DNA of 64,000 bases from Fulvivirga maritima (GTDB lineage Bacteria; Bacteroidota; Bacteroidia; Cytophagales; Cyclobacteriaceae): the NCBI RefSeq assembly GCF_021389955.1, contig NZ_CP089980.1, positions 62,001 through 126,000 on the forward strand. The letters run 5' to 3'. The position numbers were made by a program, and so were the translations under genes. The notes beneath the pieces are model-generated. The model was not told the origin of the DNA. It ran no database searches and saw only the letters and a program-made list of their open reading frames with translations. The stretch's first letter is position 1; each line of letters opens with the position of its first letter. This document shows, piece by piece, positions 44,921 through 53,774 of this stretch.

Positions 44921-45709
44921 TTACTTCTTTTCTTCTTTAAGCTTTACTATCTCCTTTTGCAGTTCCAAAACAATAGAAGCCAATTGCTCAGTGGAAACAT
45001 CCTTAGAATCATCAGCATCAGGAAATTGCACACTTATATAAGCCTTACTAGCCCATATCTCCAGCACCTCCTCTCCTGCTATCTGGTAAGGAGAATATTG
45101 TCGGTTATCAGACACTAAAAACAGCTTACCTGTATCCTCCAGATAATTAAAAACGCGCTTATAAACTATCCCGTCGTTTTGAGTTACCAAAATATAGGTC
45201 TTCCCATTTTTTATATCTCTAATATCATCTACATATTGGCCTATAATAATAGTACCTGGCAAAATAGGTAACATAGAATCTCCCGTTATCTCAAAAGCCC
45301 GGTAGGTACCAGTAGCCAGTATAGGTAGATTGAATTTAGGCAGTTCCTTTATATACTCAGGGTCAGCATATCCATTCAGATATCCAGCTGCAGCTTTTTG
45401 AGGAACCAGCTCTATATTTTCCTTTTGCTCTTCATTAACAGTTATAGCCAGTACTTCCTTTCCTCTTTTGAATTTGCTTACAATCAGCTCTTCATCAGAA
45501 AGCTTGCTTACATCTTTATTAATGAGTATATCTACAGAAGTACCAAAGAGCTGAGCCATTTTTATAAGATTGCTAATTCGGGGATCTGCTCTCCCCTCTT
45601 CATAGGCTCCTAAAAGAGATCTTTTTATACCCAACTGCTCCGAAAACTGCTCTTGGGTAACTCCCATCTTCTTTCTAAGATATTTGATATTATCGCTTAT
45701 CAGGCTCAT
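44921..45709 (-). CDS. XRE-family repressor with LexA/S24-type self-cleavage domain
   Basis: The 262-residue protein has an N-terminal Cro/CI-type HTH (about 5-60, with QEQFSEQLGIKRSLLGAYE) and a C-terminal S24 peptidase domain. The catalytic Ser145 is in GDSM and Lys184 in YKRV, 39 residues apart, as in LexA. The sequence AAAGYLNGY around 106-113 carries the Ala-Gly pair where such repressors cut themselves. It is probably a prophage-like or SOS-linked repressor. It is 3 bases after an unknown small gene and two matching palindromes lie upstream. Confidence 0.86.
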   Translation of the reverse strand: MSLISDNIKYLRKKMGVTQEQFSEQLGIKRSLLGAYEEGRADPRISNLIKMAQLFGTSVDILINKDVSKLSDEELIVSKFKRGKEVLAITVNEEQKENIELVPQKAAAGYLNGYADPEYIKELPKFNLPILATGTYRAFEITGDSMLPILPGTIIIGQYVDDIRDIKNGKTYILVTQNDGIVYKRVFNYLEDTGKLFLVSDNRQYSPYQIAGEEVLEIWASKAYISVQFPDADDSKDVSTEQLASIVLELQKEIVKLKEEKK

Positions 45710-45712
45710 TAG

Positions 45713-45985
45713 TTAACTGTTAAAAATCAATATTGAATCTCTGGTCCTCCTTAGAGGCTCGGCTAAGTTATATAAATGGCTGTGATAATATGCATCTTTA
45801 GCATCAATATATCTCATTTCTTCTTCAATAGAATTCACCACTTCTTTTAAGGTCGACCCTGACTCTGCCAACATATAACCATGCCAGCGGGCCTGATTAG
45901 AAGAGGATACCACAAACTTAATCTGGCACTTGCCTGACTTTAGTTTCTTACTATACAACTTGAGCTTATAATCTGAATTATTCAT
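45713..45985 (-). CDS. Small unknown protein in operon with XRE-S24 repressor
   Basis: The protein begins MNNSDYKLKLYSKKLKSGK and continues as a soluble 90-residue protein (WHGYMLAESGSTLKEVVNSIEE). I choose the Met at 45985 rather than the upstream ATG at 46009 because a perfect palindrome (45988-46004) lies directly ahead of it and because the longer N-terminus (MNTNKISK) is simply the palindrome translated. It is followed 3 bases later by the repressor gene, so both share an operon. No family is recognised. Confidence 0.55.
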   Translation of the reverse strand: MNNSDYKLKLYSKKLKSGKCQIKFVVSSSNQARWHGYMLAESGSTLKEVVNSIEEEMRYIDAKDAYYHSHLYNLAEPLRRTRDSILIFNS

Positions 45986-45987
45986 TT

Positions 45988-46004
45988 TACTAATTTTATT
46001 AGTA
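45988..46004. promoter_or_regulatory. Operator palindrome 1 (TACTAATTTTATTAGTA)
   Basis: TACTAA-N5-TTAGTA is perfectly symmetric. It lies 3 bases upstream of the chosen start of the small gene and would be an autoregulatory site for the XRE-S24 repressor. A second copy is at 46050-46066. Confidence 0.6.
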
Positions 46005-46049
46005 TTCATCTGCAATAATGCGACTATTATTCAAAAAAGCAAATCTCAA

Positions 46050-46066
46050 TACTAAAAAAATTAGTT
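46050..46066. promoter_or_regulatory. Operator palindrome 2 (TACTAA-N5-TTAGTT)
   Basis: The same half-sites with the same 5-base spacer recur here, one mismatch in the last position, 62 bases from copy 1 (start to start). The pair lies between the divergent small gene (minus) and pcm (plus), so it may repress both. Confidence 0.55.
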
Positions 46067-46133
46067 TTTACTCAAAGTTCAATTTTCGCCTTCATAAAAT
46101 CTAAGGATTATTTTAACTTCACAAATACAAAAT

Positions 46134-46784
46134 ATGGAAGACAGTTACAAACACAGGGGCATGCGCAGATCTCTGGTAAAAATTTTAAAAACCAAGGGAA
46201 TAACTGATAACGGTGTGCTTCAGGCAATTAGCAAAATACCTCGGCATTTTTTCTTTGACAATGCCCTGCTGGGTCACGCCTATCAGGACAAGGCTTTCCC
46301 TATAGGCGAAGGTCAAACAATATCACAACCTTTCACGGTGGCCTTTCAAACTGAAAAGTTAGAGATCAGCCCACAGGATAAAGTACTGGAAATAGGCACT
46401 GGCAGCGGCTATCAGGCTTGTGTATTGGTAGAAATGGGAGCTAACGTTTACACCATTGAATACAATAAAGTACTCTATGAAAGAACGCGCAAGTTTTTAC
46501 CTAAAATGGGCTATAGACCGAAGTTTTTCTGTGGAGATGGCTCCAAAGGCCTACCCAGGTATGCGCCATATGATAAAATAATTGTTACAGCCGGGGCACC
46601 TTCAGTTCCATCCAGCCTCATCAAACAATTATCTGTAGGAGGAGTTCTTATTATTCCTGTTGGTGATAACGAAAAGCAAAAGATGCTCAAAATCACCAAA
46701 GTAGAAGATAAAAAATTAAAGAAAGAGGAGTTCGATTATTTTAGCTTTGTACCTTTGCTAGGTGATGAGGGCTGGGGCAAATAG
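46134..46784 (+). CDS. pcm: Protein-L-isoaspartate O-methyltransferase
   Basis: The 216-residue protein contains GEGQTISQPFTVAFQTEKL and the SAM-binding EIGTGSGYQACVL, the two signature motifs of PCMT. It repairs isoaspartyl residues in aged proteins by methylation. It starts at an ATG 68 bases after the second repressor operator, so it might be repressed by the XRE-S24 protein. Length and motifs fit the family. Confidence 0.93.
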   Translation: MEDSYKHRGMRRSLVKILKTKGITDNGVLQAISKIPRHFFFDNALLGHAYQDKAFPIGEGQTISQPFTVAFQTEKLEISPQDKVLEIGTGSGYQACVLVEMGANVYTIEYNKVLYERTRKFLPKMGYRPKFFCGDGSKGLPRYAPYDKIIVTAGAPSVPSSLIKQLSVGGVLIIPVGDNEKQKMLKITKVEDKKLKKEEFDYFSFVPLLGDEGWGK

Positions 46785-46835
46785 TCTACCTCTTGCACTT
46801 AAGCAAAAGATCAGATTTAGATTTTAATTTAAAGA

Positions 46836-47366
46836 ATGTCAAAAAAACAAAAGAAGTTTGTTCGTGAGTCCTATGTGACCATGACAGAACTGGTTCTTCC
46901 TAATGATACCAATACCTTGAACAACCTGATGGGTGGAAGGCTCATGCACTGGATGGATATTGTATCTGCCATAGCAGCTCAAAAACACTCTAACAGAATA
47001 GTAGTAACTGCTTCTGTTGATAATGTTTCTTTCGGTAAACCTATCCAGCTTGGTAATGTAGTTACGCTTAAAGCGAAAGTAACACGGGCATTTAACTCTT
47101 CCATGGAAGTGCACATTCAGGTAGAAGCTGAAGATATTCCTAGCGGTAAAAAATTTGCCAGTAACAGTGCTTTCTTCACTTTTGTAGCTGTAGATCAATC
47201 TGGCAGACCGATCGATATACCTGAAGCCATTCCTGAAACAGATGAGGAAAGAGACCTATATGATGGCGCATTAAGAAGACGTCAGTTAAGATTGGTGTTA
47301 GCAGGTAGAATGGATCCTGATGAAGCCGTAGAGTTAAAATCAATATTCAATTTAAATAAGGAGTAA
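46836..47366 (+). CDS. Acyl-CoA thioesterase (hotdog fold, YciA/BFIT type)
   Basis: The 176-residue protein has a single hotdog domain with NTLNNLMGGRLMHWMDIVSAIAAQKHSN and RIVVTASVDNVSFGKPIQLGNVVTLKAKV, the signature of the YciA/acyl-CoA thioester hydrolase group. The conserved GGRLMHWMD loop with Asn and Asp is in place. It hydrolyses acyl-CoA to acid and CoA. Its stop overlaps the next start by one base, so it is coupled to the gene at 47366. Confidence 0.9.
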   Translation: MSKKQKKFVRESYVTMTELVLPNDTNTLNNLMGGRLMHWMDIVSAIAAQKHSNRIVVTASVDNVSFGKPIQLGNVVTLKAKVTRAFNSSMEVHIQVEAEDIPSGKKFASNSAFFTFVAVDQSGRPIDIPEAIPETDEERDLYDGALRRRQLRLVLAGRMDPDEAVELKSIFNLNKE

Positions 47367-47911
47367 TGTCTGATAACGCTTTCTTGAAATTTTTCATCAC
47401 TGAGCCTGTATACAAAATAGCAGGTGAAGAAATCATCAGTAATTCTACCGAACAGGAGCCTCAGGAAGAACAAACACCTGAACCTACAGTGGTTGTAGAA
47501 GAAGAAAAGCCTCAAGAAAAGCAAGAGCAGCCTATTTCCATAAAAGGAGCTAATTCCCTGGGGGTTATTGTTATTGTAAACGAACCCTCAGCTGAATTCA
47601 TTACAGATCAGGACGAAGCCTTTTTAGGCAAAATATTGAAAGCCGTAAAGCTAGACATCACTAAGACTGGCATCATCAACGCTCATAACAATCCCGGTCT
47701 TAACCAACATACTTCAATGGACATTGAAGCCAATAAATTCCTGTTATTTGGCATAGATGCTGCACATATATTCAAAAGCGACTTCCCTCACTATCAAATT
47801 ATAGAAGCAGAAAATAAGGTTTTTCTTAACAATCACTCCCTTTCTGAAATCGCAAAGGATTCAGAACTAAAAAAACTGCTTTGGGGTGCCCTTCAGAAAA
47901 TGTTTTTATAA
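47366..47911 (+). CDS. Conserved hypothetical protein with Pro/Glu-rich linker
   Basis: The 181-residue protein has a short N-terminal piece, a Pro/Glu-rich low-complexity linker (about 28-58) and a C-terminal domain (60-181) with LGVIVIVNEPSAEFI and ANKFLLFGIDAAHIF. It might be related to the psi/clamp-loader-associated or other DNA metabolism proteins, but I cannot place it. It overlaps the thioesterase stop by one base. The protein may be restricted to Bacteroidota. Confidence 0.5.
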   Translation: MSDNAFLKFFITEPVYKIAGEEIISNSTEQEPQEEQTPEPTVVVEEEKPQEKQEQPISIKGANSLGVIVIVNEPSAEFITDQDEAFLGKILKAVKLDITKTGIINAHNNPGLNQHTSMDIEANKFLLFGIDAAHIFKSDFPHYQIIEAENKVFLNNHSLSEIAKDSELKKLLWGALQKMFL

Positions 47912-47954
47912 GCTCTAAGCACTCTTTTTTATTTCATTATAAGGTTTGATATCA

Positions 47955-47962
47955 TATATTTG
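47955..47962 (+). promoter_or_regulatory. Possible -7 element (TATATTTG) of the pyrophosphatase gene
   Basis: TATATTTG fits TAnnTTTG, 71 bases before the pyrophosphatase ATG. No good -33 element is seen. Confidence 0.3.
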
Positions 47963-48032
47963 TTAAGGCGGCAAGGCGGTAAAAAACTACCCTGATTTGC
48001 CGTATGTGCAAATTCACTAAACCTCTTTTGTA

Positions 48033-50282
48033 ATGAATAAGATCCTTTATCTTGTTCCACTTCTCGGATTGTTGGGACTCATCATCATGGCATTCAAATC
48101 TTCCTGGGTAAAGAAACAACCAGCTGGAAATGACAAAATGCAAACACTGGCTAATCACATACGTGAAGGAGCCCTCGCTTTTCTTAAGGCAGAATATAAG
48201 GTGCTGGCTATATTTGTAGTCATAGCAGGCATTCTTTTAGCAATAATTGCGTCTCTCGTTGAAACCACTCATTGGTTTATCGTCATTGCCTTCGTTATAG
48301 GGGCATTTTTCTCAGCCGTAGCAGGAAACATAGGCATGCGAATAGCCACTGCTGCTAACGTAAGAACCACTGAAGCTGCCCGAACCAGCTTAGCTCAGGC
48401 ATTAAAAATATCCTTTACGGGAGGCACCGTAATGGGACTTGGTGTAGCTGGCTTGGCCGTATTTGGCTTAAGTTTATTGTTTTCACTCCTTTTCATCTGG
48501 TTTATGGGTGGAGAATGGACTGCTAACGGTGTTCATGACATGACCTTAGTGTTAGAAGCACTTGCAGGATTTTCTTTAGGAGCAGAATCTATCGCTCTTT
48601 TCGCTAGAGTGGGCGGCGGTATTTATACTAAAGCCGCTGATGTGGGCGCTGACCTGGTAGGTAAAGTAGAGGCAGGCATCCCTGAAGATGACCCTAGAAA
48701 CCCTGCCACTATCGCAGATAACGTAGGAGATAATGTGGGAGATGTAGCCGGCATGGGCGCTGACCTTTTCGGCTCTTACGTAGCCACCGTTCTTGCCTCC
48801 ATGGTTTTAGGTAACTATGTAATAAGAGACATGGGCGGCTCTATTAATGACGAGTTTAATGGCATCGGCCCTATTCTTTTACCACTTGTTATAGCCGGCT
48901 TAGGCATCATATTCTCAATAATTGGCACCTTTTTCATTAAAATAAAAGATAATGGAGCCAAAGAAAGCCAGGTACAAAGTGCCCTTAATTTAGGCAACTG
49001 GAGCGCCATAATACTTACAGCCATAGTCTCATTTTTCCTCATCCCCTGGATGCTACCTGAAACTATGCAAATGAACTTCTTCGGTATAGGACTGAAAGAT
49101 GTTAGTTCTATGAATGTTTTTTATGCTGTTTTAGTAGGACTTGCCGTAGGCGGACTCATATCTTACTTCACTGAATATTATACAGGGCTGGGCAAGAAAC
49201 CTGTTTTAGATATCGTTCAAAAGTCAGCTACAGGAGCTGGCACCAATATTATTGCTGGTCTGGCCACGGGTATGATCTCTACCTTTGCTCCAGTATTACT
49301 TTTTGCTGGTGCCATTTGGGGCGCTTATGCCTTAGCAGGATTCTATGGAGTAGCTATTGCTGCCTCTGCTATGATGGCTACCACTGCTATGCAGTTAGCC
49401 ATTGATGCCTTTGGACCTATTGCTGATAACGCAGGGGGTATAGCCGAAATGAGCGAACTACCTGATGAAGTAAGGGAAAGAACAGACATTTTGGATTCTG
49501 TAGGTAACACCACAGCGGCCATTGGTAAAGGTTTTGCTATTGCTTCGGCTGCACTTACAGCCCTGGCACTCTTTGCGGCTTATGTAACTTTCACCGGCAT
49601 AGATGGTATAAATATTTTTAAAGCAGAAGTTCTTGCTGCCTTATTCATTGGCGGAATGATTCCTGTAATATTTTCGGCCTTAGCCATGAACTCTGTAGGT
49701 AAAGCTGCTATGGAGATGGTTAAAGAAGTAAGAAGGCAGTTTAAAGAAATACCAGGAATTATGGAAGGTACCGGCAAACCTGATTATAGCAAATGCGTTA
49801 ATATTTCAACTAAAGCCGCGATCAGAGAAATGATGCTTCCTGGCGCCATCACTATAGTTTCTCCTATAATAATTGGTTTTGTTATGGGCCCTGAGTGCTT
49901 AGGTAGTTATATGGCAGGAGTAGCGGTTTCTGGCGTATTGTGGGCTATATTCCAAAATAATGCCGGAGGCGCCTGGGATAATGCTAAAAAATCTTTTGAA
50001 GCAGGGGTTGAAATAGACGGCCAAATGACCTTCAAAGGTTCAGAAGCTCATAAGGCAGCCGTTACTGGTGACACAGTAGGTGATCCATTTAAAGATACTT
50101 CTGGTCCTTCTATGAACATTCTGATTAAACTCACCTGCCTGGTCGGCTTGGTGATAGCTCCTATTCTGGGCAAAATATATCAAAATGAAGCCTCACAGCA
50201 CGCCTACACTGAAGAAGTAAAAACAGAGATAAAAGTACCAGACGAAAAAACTCAATCTTCAATTACTGCAATTAAAGAGTAG
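48033..50282 (+). CDS. hppA: Membrane-bound K+-dependent proton/sodium pyrophosphatase
   Basis: The 749-residue protein has about 16 membrane helices and the signature [20 protein letters not shown] and [18 protein letters not shown]. The motif [10 protein letters not shown] has Ala at the position that, with the following residue, distinguishes K+-dependent from K+-independent (Lys) enzymes, so this one should need K+. It couples pyrophosphate hydrolysis to H+ or Na+ export. Whether it pumps H+ or Na+ needs residue-level comparison. It is monocistronic and followed by a strong terminator. Confidence 0.93.
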   Translation: MNKILYLVPLLGLLGLIIMAFKSSWVKKQPAGNDKMQTLANHIREGALAFLKAEYKVLAIFVVIAGILLAIIASLVETTHWFIVIAFVIGAFFSAVAGNIGMRIATAANVRTTEAARTSLAQALKISFTGGTVMGLGVAGLAVFGLSLLFSLLFIWFMGGEWTANGVHDMTLVLEALAGFSLGAESIALFARVGGGIYTKAADVGADLVGKVEAGIPEDDPRNPATIADNVGDNVGDVAGMGADLFGSYVATVLASMVLGNYVIRDMGGSINDEFNGIGPILLPLVIAGLGIIFSIIGTFFIKIKDNGAKESQVQSALNLGNWSAIILTAIVSFFLIPWMLPETMQMNFFGIGLKDVSSMNVFYAVLVGLAVGGLISYFTEYYTGLGKKPVLDIVQKSATGAGTNIIAGLATGMISTFAPVLLFAGAIWGAYALAGFYGVAIAASAMMATTAMQLAIDAFGPIADNAGGIAEMSELPDEVRERTDILDSVGNTTAAIGKGFAIASAALTALALFAAYVTFTGIDGINIFKAEVLAALFIGGMIPVIFSALAMNSVGKAAMEMVKEVRRQFKEIPGIMEGTGKPDYSKCVNISTKAAIREMMLPGAITIVSPIIIGFVMGPECLGSYMAGVAVSGVLWAIFQNNAGGAWDNAKKSFEAGVEIDGQMTFKGSEAHKAAVTGDTVGDPFKDTSGPSMNILIKLTCLVGLVIAPILGKIYQNEASQHAYTEEVKTEIKVPDEKTQSSITAIKE

Positions 50283-50293
50283 TTTTATGACCC

Positions 50294-50336
50294 AAAAACA
50301 AGAAAGAGCCGTTTTATACAGCTCTTTCTTGTTTTT
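50294..50336 (+). terminator. Rho-independent terminator of the pyrophosphatase gene
   Basis: AAAAACAAGAAAGAGC (50294-50309) and GCTCTTTCTTGTTTTT (50321-50336) form a perfect 16-bp stem 11 bases after the stop, with a T-rich tail. Confidence 0.85.
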
Positions 50337-50469
50337 ATTCTTCTAATAAAACTAATTCGATTAGATTTACATTCTTGGCTACGGCCTAAGTGCTAAAGCC
50401 CTTTATAATCAACTGATAAAGTTGTTTGTTTTTATTTATTTTATGTAATATCCTTTAGCAAATATTACT

Positions 50470-50898
50470 ATGATCAAAAAAATCTTGCTATTATTACTTA
50501 GCATAGCACCTTTCCTGTGCCAAGGCCAGGATATTTTAGGTAAGTGGAAAACAATAGATTCTGACTCAGGCGAGGCTCAGTCTATTGTAGAATTATATAA
50601 AAGAGATGGTAAAGTCTATGGCAAAATAGTAAAACTATTCAGAAAAGAAGGTCAGGATCCTGACCCTATTTGTGATGATTGCCCTGAAGACGATCCTCGC
50701 TATGGTAAAAAAATCATAGGCATGGAAATCATCAAAGATTTAGAAAAAGATGGCTCTGAATACGTAGATGGTACTGTATTAAAGCCAGACGAAGGAAGAA
50801 TTTACAAATGTAAAATATGGCTTGAAGACGGAAAACTAAACATTCGAGGATATTGGGGGTTTCTATATAAAACCCAGGAATGGATTAGAGCCGAATAA
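50470..50898 (+). CDS. DUF2147 family exported protein
   Basis: The 142-residue protein has a signal peptide (1-19, FLCQGQD) and the DUF2147 pattern: ILGKWKTIDSDSGEAQSIVELY, GKVYGKIVKL, and YKCKIWLEDGKLNIRGYWG. Its four-Cys/Asp loop PICDDCPEDDPRYGKKIIG is also typical. Proteins of this family are small periplasmic proteins with a lipocalin-like fold; the function is unknown. It sits alone. Confidence 0.87.
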   Translation: MIKKILLLLLSIAPFLCQGQDILGKWKTIDSDSGEAQSIVELYKRDGKVYGKIVKLFRKEGQDPDPICDDCPEDDPRYGKKIIGMEIIKDLEKDGSEYVDGTVLKPDEGRIYKCKIWLEDGKLNIRGYWGFLYKTQEWIRAE

Positions 50899-51012
50899 AG
50901 CACATATAGTAACCTAACCCCTATTTATGCACTTCAGAGAAAATTTTTATAATCGTCTAATAAAGCAAGGGTTACCAGAGTATATTTATATGTATAAAAC
51001 AGCAGAGCTCAA

Positions 51013-51552
51013 ATGAAGGACAATGAGGTTTTCGAACGGATATGCCGTGGTGACGAGACTGCCTTGGAGTATCTTTATAAAAAGTATTATCGGATGATGA
51101 CCAAATTGGTGATCTCCAATAGCGGAACAGAACAAGAGGCAAAAGACATTTATCAAGATGCTCTTGTTGTTTTTTGGCAGAAAGCTACCAGCGGTAACCT
51201 GGTGCTCACGTCAAAGATAAGCACTTATCTCTATAGTATTTGCCAAAATCTATGGAGAAAAGAGCTAGATAGAAAAAGACGCCTTTCCCATGAAGAAAAA
51301 GATGGAGAGGAATATATTGACATCGATACAAAAGAAAGATCTAAGATCATTACAGACTGTATTGGACAACTTGGTGAGACGTGTAAAAAAGTGCTAATGT
51401 TTTACTATTTTGACGGGTTATCCATGCAGGACATAGCTGATAAGCTAGGTTTTGCGAATACTAATACCGCCAAAACGAAGAAATACAAGTGTAAAAAGAA
51501 ATTAGATGAACTAGTCAAATCTCAGTACTCTGAGAGCGACTTCCTTGATTAA
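51013..51552 (+). CDS. ECF-type RNA polymerase sigma factor
   Basis: The 179-residue protein has region 2 (about 10-75, LYKKYYRMMTKLVIS and AKDIYQDALVVFWQKA) and region 4 (about 115-165, CKKVLMFYYFDGLSMQDIADKLGFANTNTAKTKKYK). It lacks region 3, as ECF sigma factors do. It is followed 6 bases later by a membrane-bound partner at 51559-52512 that may act as anti-sigma factor. The stimulus is unknown. Confidence 0.88.
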   Translation: MKDNEVFERICRGDETALEYLYKKYYRMMTKLVISNSGTEQEAKDIYQDALVVFWQKATSGNLVLTSKISTYLYSICQNLWRKELDRKRRLSHEEKDGEEYIDIDTKERSKIITDCIGQLGETCKKVLMFYYFDGLSMQDIADKLGFANTNTAKTKKYKCKKKLDELVKSQYSESDFLD

Positions 51553-51558
51553 TTAAAT

Positions 51559-52512
51559 ATGAGCGAAGTAGAAAAAATCGATGCTTATTTCGGAAACGAA
51601 ATGACTGAAGCAGAAAAGATGGACTTTGAAAACTCAGTTCAAAATGATCCTTCTCTTAAAAAGGAGTTTGAGTTTCAAAATGATATCGTGAATGCTTTAC
51701 GAGAAAACCGAAAAGCTGAACTTAAGGCAATGCTCAACAAAGTTCCTGTATCAGGATCTATGTCGGCTGGCAGTTCGTTTAGTGTAGGAAAAATCGCTTC
51801 ATTAATAGTGGGTGCCGCTATAATGGGTATAAGCGTATACTTCCTGACTAACTCAGACGCTGCTGAAAGTACAGCTACTATAAGCACAACCGAAAACCAA
51901 CCTGTAAAACCTGAAACCTTACTTGAACCTGCAATCTCTAATGAAAAATCAAATTCTGATGAAGAATTGATTTCAATTGAAAGTGAGCAAGCATCAAGTT
52001 CAGAAAGTAATGAAGCAAACGTGCAGAATTTCTCTGATGAACAATCTTCACCTGAGAAATCTGAAGACAATATGACAAGTGTTTCCTCTACTACTAACAA
52101 TACTGAAGCAACTCAGAATGTAGTAGTGAGCAAACCTGAAATTAACAAACCTGTTCTTTCTAACTTTAACGATGCTCAAAACAACGCAGATAGCCTTGAG
52201 GCTCCTGGTGGCAGCCTGGTAAACAAAACTTACAAGGAGCAAAAAAGCATTGAAGTAGAAATAGAGGAAGGCAGCAAAAGACACAACTTCCACTATCACT
52301 TTGTGGATGGGAAACTTTTCTTACTAGGTGATTTTGATAAGAATCTATATGAGATCTTAGAAATTAACACTGATAGTGATAAAGCCATCTTCTTATACTA
52401 CAAAGATCAATACTACAGCTTAGATAAGCAGCAGGAAAAAATAGAGGCACTTACTCCTATCAAGGATAATAGCTTGGTAGCCAAACTTGAAAGAATTCGT
52501 TCTGAAGAGTAA
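51559..52512 (+). CDS. Putative membrane anti-sigma factor-like protein
   Basis: The 317-residue protein starts MSEVEKIDAYFGNEMTEAEKM, an anti-sigma-like N-terminus without the zinc motif, then one membrane helix (about 79-97), a Ser/Glu-rich linker (100-210) and a periplasmic C-terminal region. Its position directly after an ECF sigma gene suggests it keeps the sigma factor inactive at the membrane. No known anti-sigma domain is certain. The C-terminal region (YHFVDGKLFLLGDFDKNLY) may bind a signal or be cleaved. Confidence 0.65.
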   Translation: MSEVEKIDAYFGNEMTEAEKMDFENSVQNDPSLKKEFEFQNDIVNALRENRKAELKAMLNKVPVSGSMSAGSSFSVGKIASLIVGAAIMGISVYFLTNSDAAESTATISTTENQPVKPETLLEPAISNEKSNSDEELISIESEQASSSESNEANVQNFSDEQSSPEKSEDNMTSVSSTTNNTEATQNVVVSKPEINKPVLSNFNDAQNNADSLEAPGGSLVNKTYKEQKSIEVEIEEGSKRHNFHYHFVDGKLFLLGDFDKNLYEILEINTDSDKAIFLYYKDQYYSLDKQQEKIEALTPIKDNSLVAKLERIRSEE

Positions 52513-52536
52513 CCTCTAAAAAAGATTTACACAAAG

Positions 52537-52568
52537 AAGCCTCTGATTATGTCAGAGGCTTTTTTATT
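52537..52568 (+). terminator. Rho-independent terminator of the sigma/partner operon
   Basis: AGCCTCTGA (52538-52546) and TCAGAGGCT (52552-52560) form a stem with a T run after it, 25 bases after the stop. Confidence 0.8.
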
Positions 52569-52648
52569 TGCAATACTTGGCTTTATTTTGCCAGAGGTTT
52601 AATAACTTGGCTAACAATTATTAAATTTGAAATAATCAAATCAACTGC

Positions 52649-53545
52649 GTGGAAAAAGATCAAAGAAGCAAAAAGAAGAAAAAACTAGGTAGCTACCCAT
52701 ATACCAGTGTGATATTCAGTATAACCCTGGCACTTTTTGTAATCGGTTTATTTGGACTTCTTCTCCTGCACACCAATAGACTCACCGAACTTATAAAGGA
52801 TAATATTGAACTTCAGGTATACCTTGATAAAGACATTACTGATAATCAAAGGATCCAAATACAAAAAACCCTTTCCTCTAAAGATTATGCTGCAGAGAAA
52901 GATGATGAAGTTCAAATAAGCTTTGTTTCTAAAGAGGAAGCGGCTGAAGAGTTCATCAATGAAACAGGAGAAGACTTTAGCAGCTTTTTGGGAGAAAACC
53001 CACTTAGAGATGCTTACGTATTAAAAATTGCTTCTGAATTTCAAAAAACACAAAAGCTAGACTCTATTAAACAAGATATAGAAGGTGTAAGTGGAGTATT
53101 TGAGGTAGAGTACGAGAAAAATATGGTAGAATCCATTAATGAAAACCTGGCTACAATAAGCCTGTTGCTTATAGGGTTCTCTCTTATCTTACTAATAGCA
53201 GTAGTCATTTTAATTAATAACACCATTAAATTGGCTCTTTTCTCTCAGAGATTCCTGATAAGAAGCATGCAATTAGTAGGCGCTAAGGCCTCGTTTATCC
53301 AAAAACCATTTCTTTGGAGAGCTACACTTCATGGCATTATCAGCGGGATATTTGCCAGTGCCTTATTGTACCTCTTATTAAATTTCGCATATAGCAAGAT
53401 TAATAATCTGGAAAAACTTTATGAGCCAGATAAGCTCTTGATATTATTTTTAGCTCTGTTTATATTAGGCGCTTTCATAGGTTTTATGAGTACCTATAGA
53501 GCTATTAAAAAGTATCTTAAAATGTCATTAGACGAATTATATTAA
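52649..53545 (+). CDS. ftsX: Cell division permease-like protein FtsX
   Basis: The 298-residue protein has an N-terminal cytoplasmic part, one membrane helix (about 27-47), a periplasmic FtsX ectodomain (about 50-165), then three C-terminal helices, which is the FtsX topology. LQVYLDKDITDNQR is the usual start of the ectodomain. It starts with GTG (no ATG fits the N-terminus). FtsX with FtsE activates wall hydrolases; ftsE is not beside it here. A cluster with DUF3098 and uppP follows. Confidence 0.9.
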   Translation: MEKDQRSKKKKKLGSYPYTSVIFSITLALFVIGLFGLLLLHTNRLTELIKDNIELQVYLDKDITDNQRIQIQKTLSSKDYAAEKDDEVQISFVSKEEAAEEFINETGEDFSSFLGENPLRDAYVLKIASEFQKTQKLDSIKQDIEGVSGVFEVEYEKNMVESINENLATISLLLIGFSLILLIAVVILINNTIKLALFSQRFLIRSMQLVGAKASFIQKPFLWRATLHGIISGIFASALLYLLLNFAYSKINNLEKLYEPDKLLILFLALFILGAFIGFMSTYRAIKKYLKMSLDELY

Positions 53546-53548
53546 ACC

Positions 53549-53774
53549 ATGGAGAATAAAAGCAAACTTCCCTTTGGGAAAAAAAAATTATACCTTAATG
53601 CTAATAGGGTTGGCCGTTCTAGTTGTAGGATTTATCATTATGAGCATCGACTCTGAGCCTTTTGGCTTTGGTTTTTTAGGCCTTACATTAGGACCTTTAG
53701 TAGTGATGGCCGGCTTTCTTATTGAAATTGTAGCAATTCTTCATAACCCTAAAGAGAACAATGAGCCTAATTGA
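53549..53774 (+). CDS. DUF3098 small membrane protein, split by +1 frameshift
   Basis: The protein starts MENKSKLPFGKK and continues NYTLMLIGLAVLVVGFIIMSI in another frame; the change occurs in an A9 run at 53579-53587 and removing one A joins them. The joined protein has about 74 residues and two membrane helices, as in the DUF3098 family, which in Bacteroidota lies between ftsX and uppP. Its end overlaps the start of uppP. The function is unknown. The frameshift is likely an error. Confidence 0.75.
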
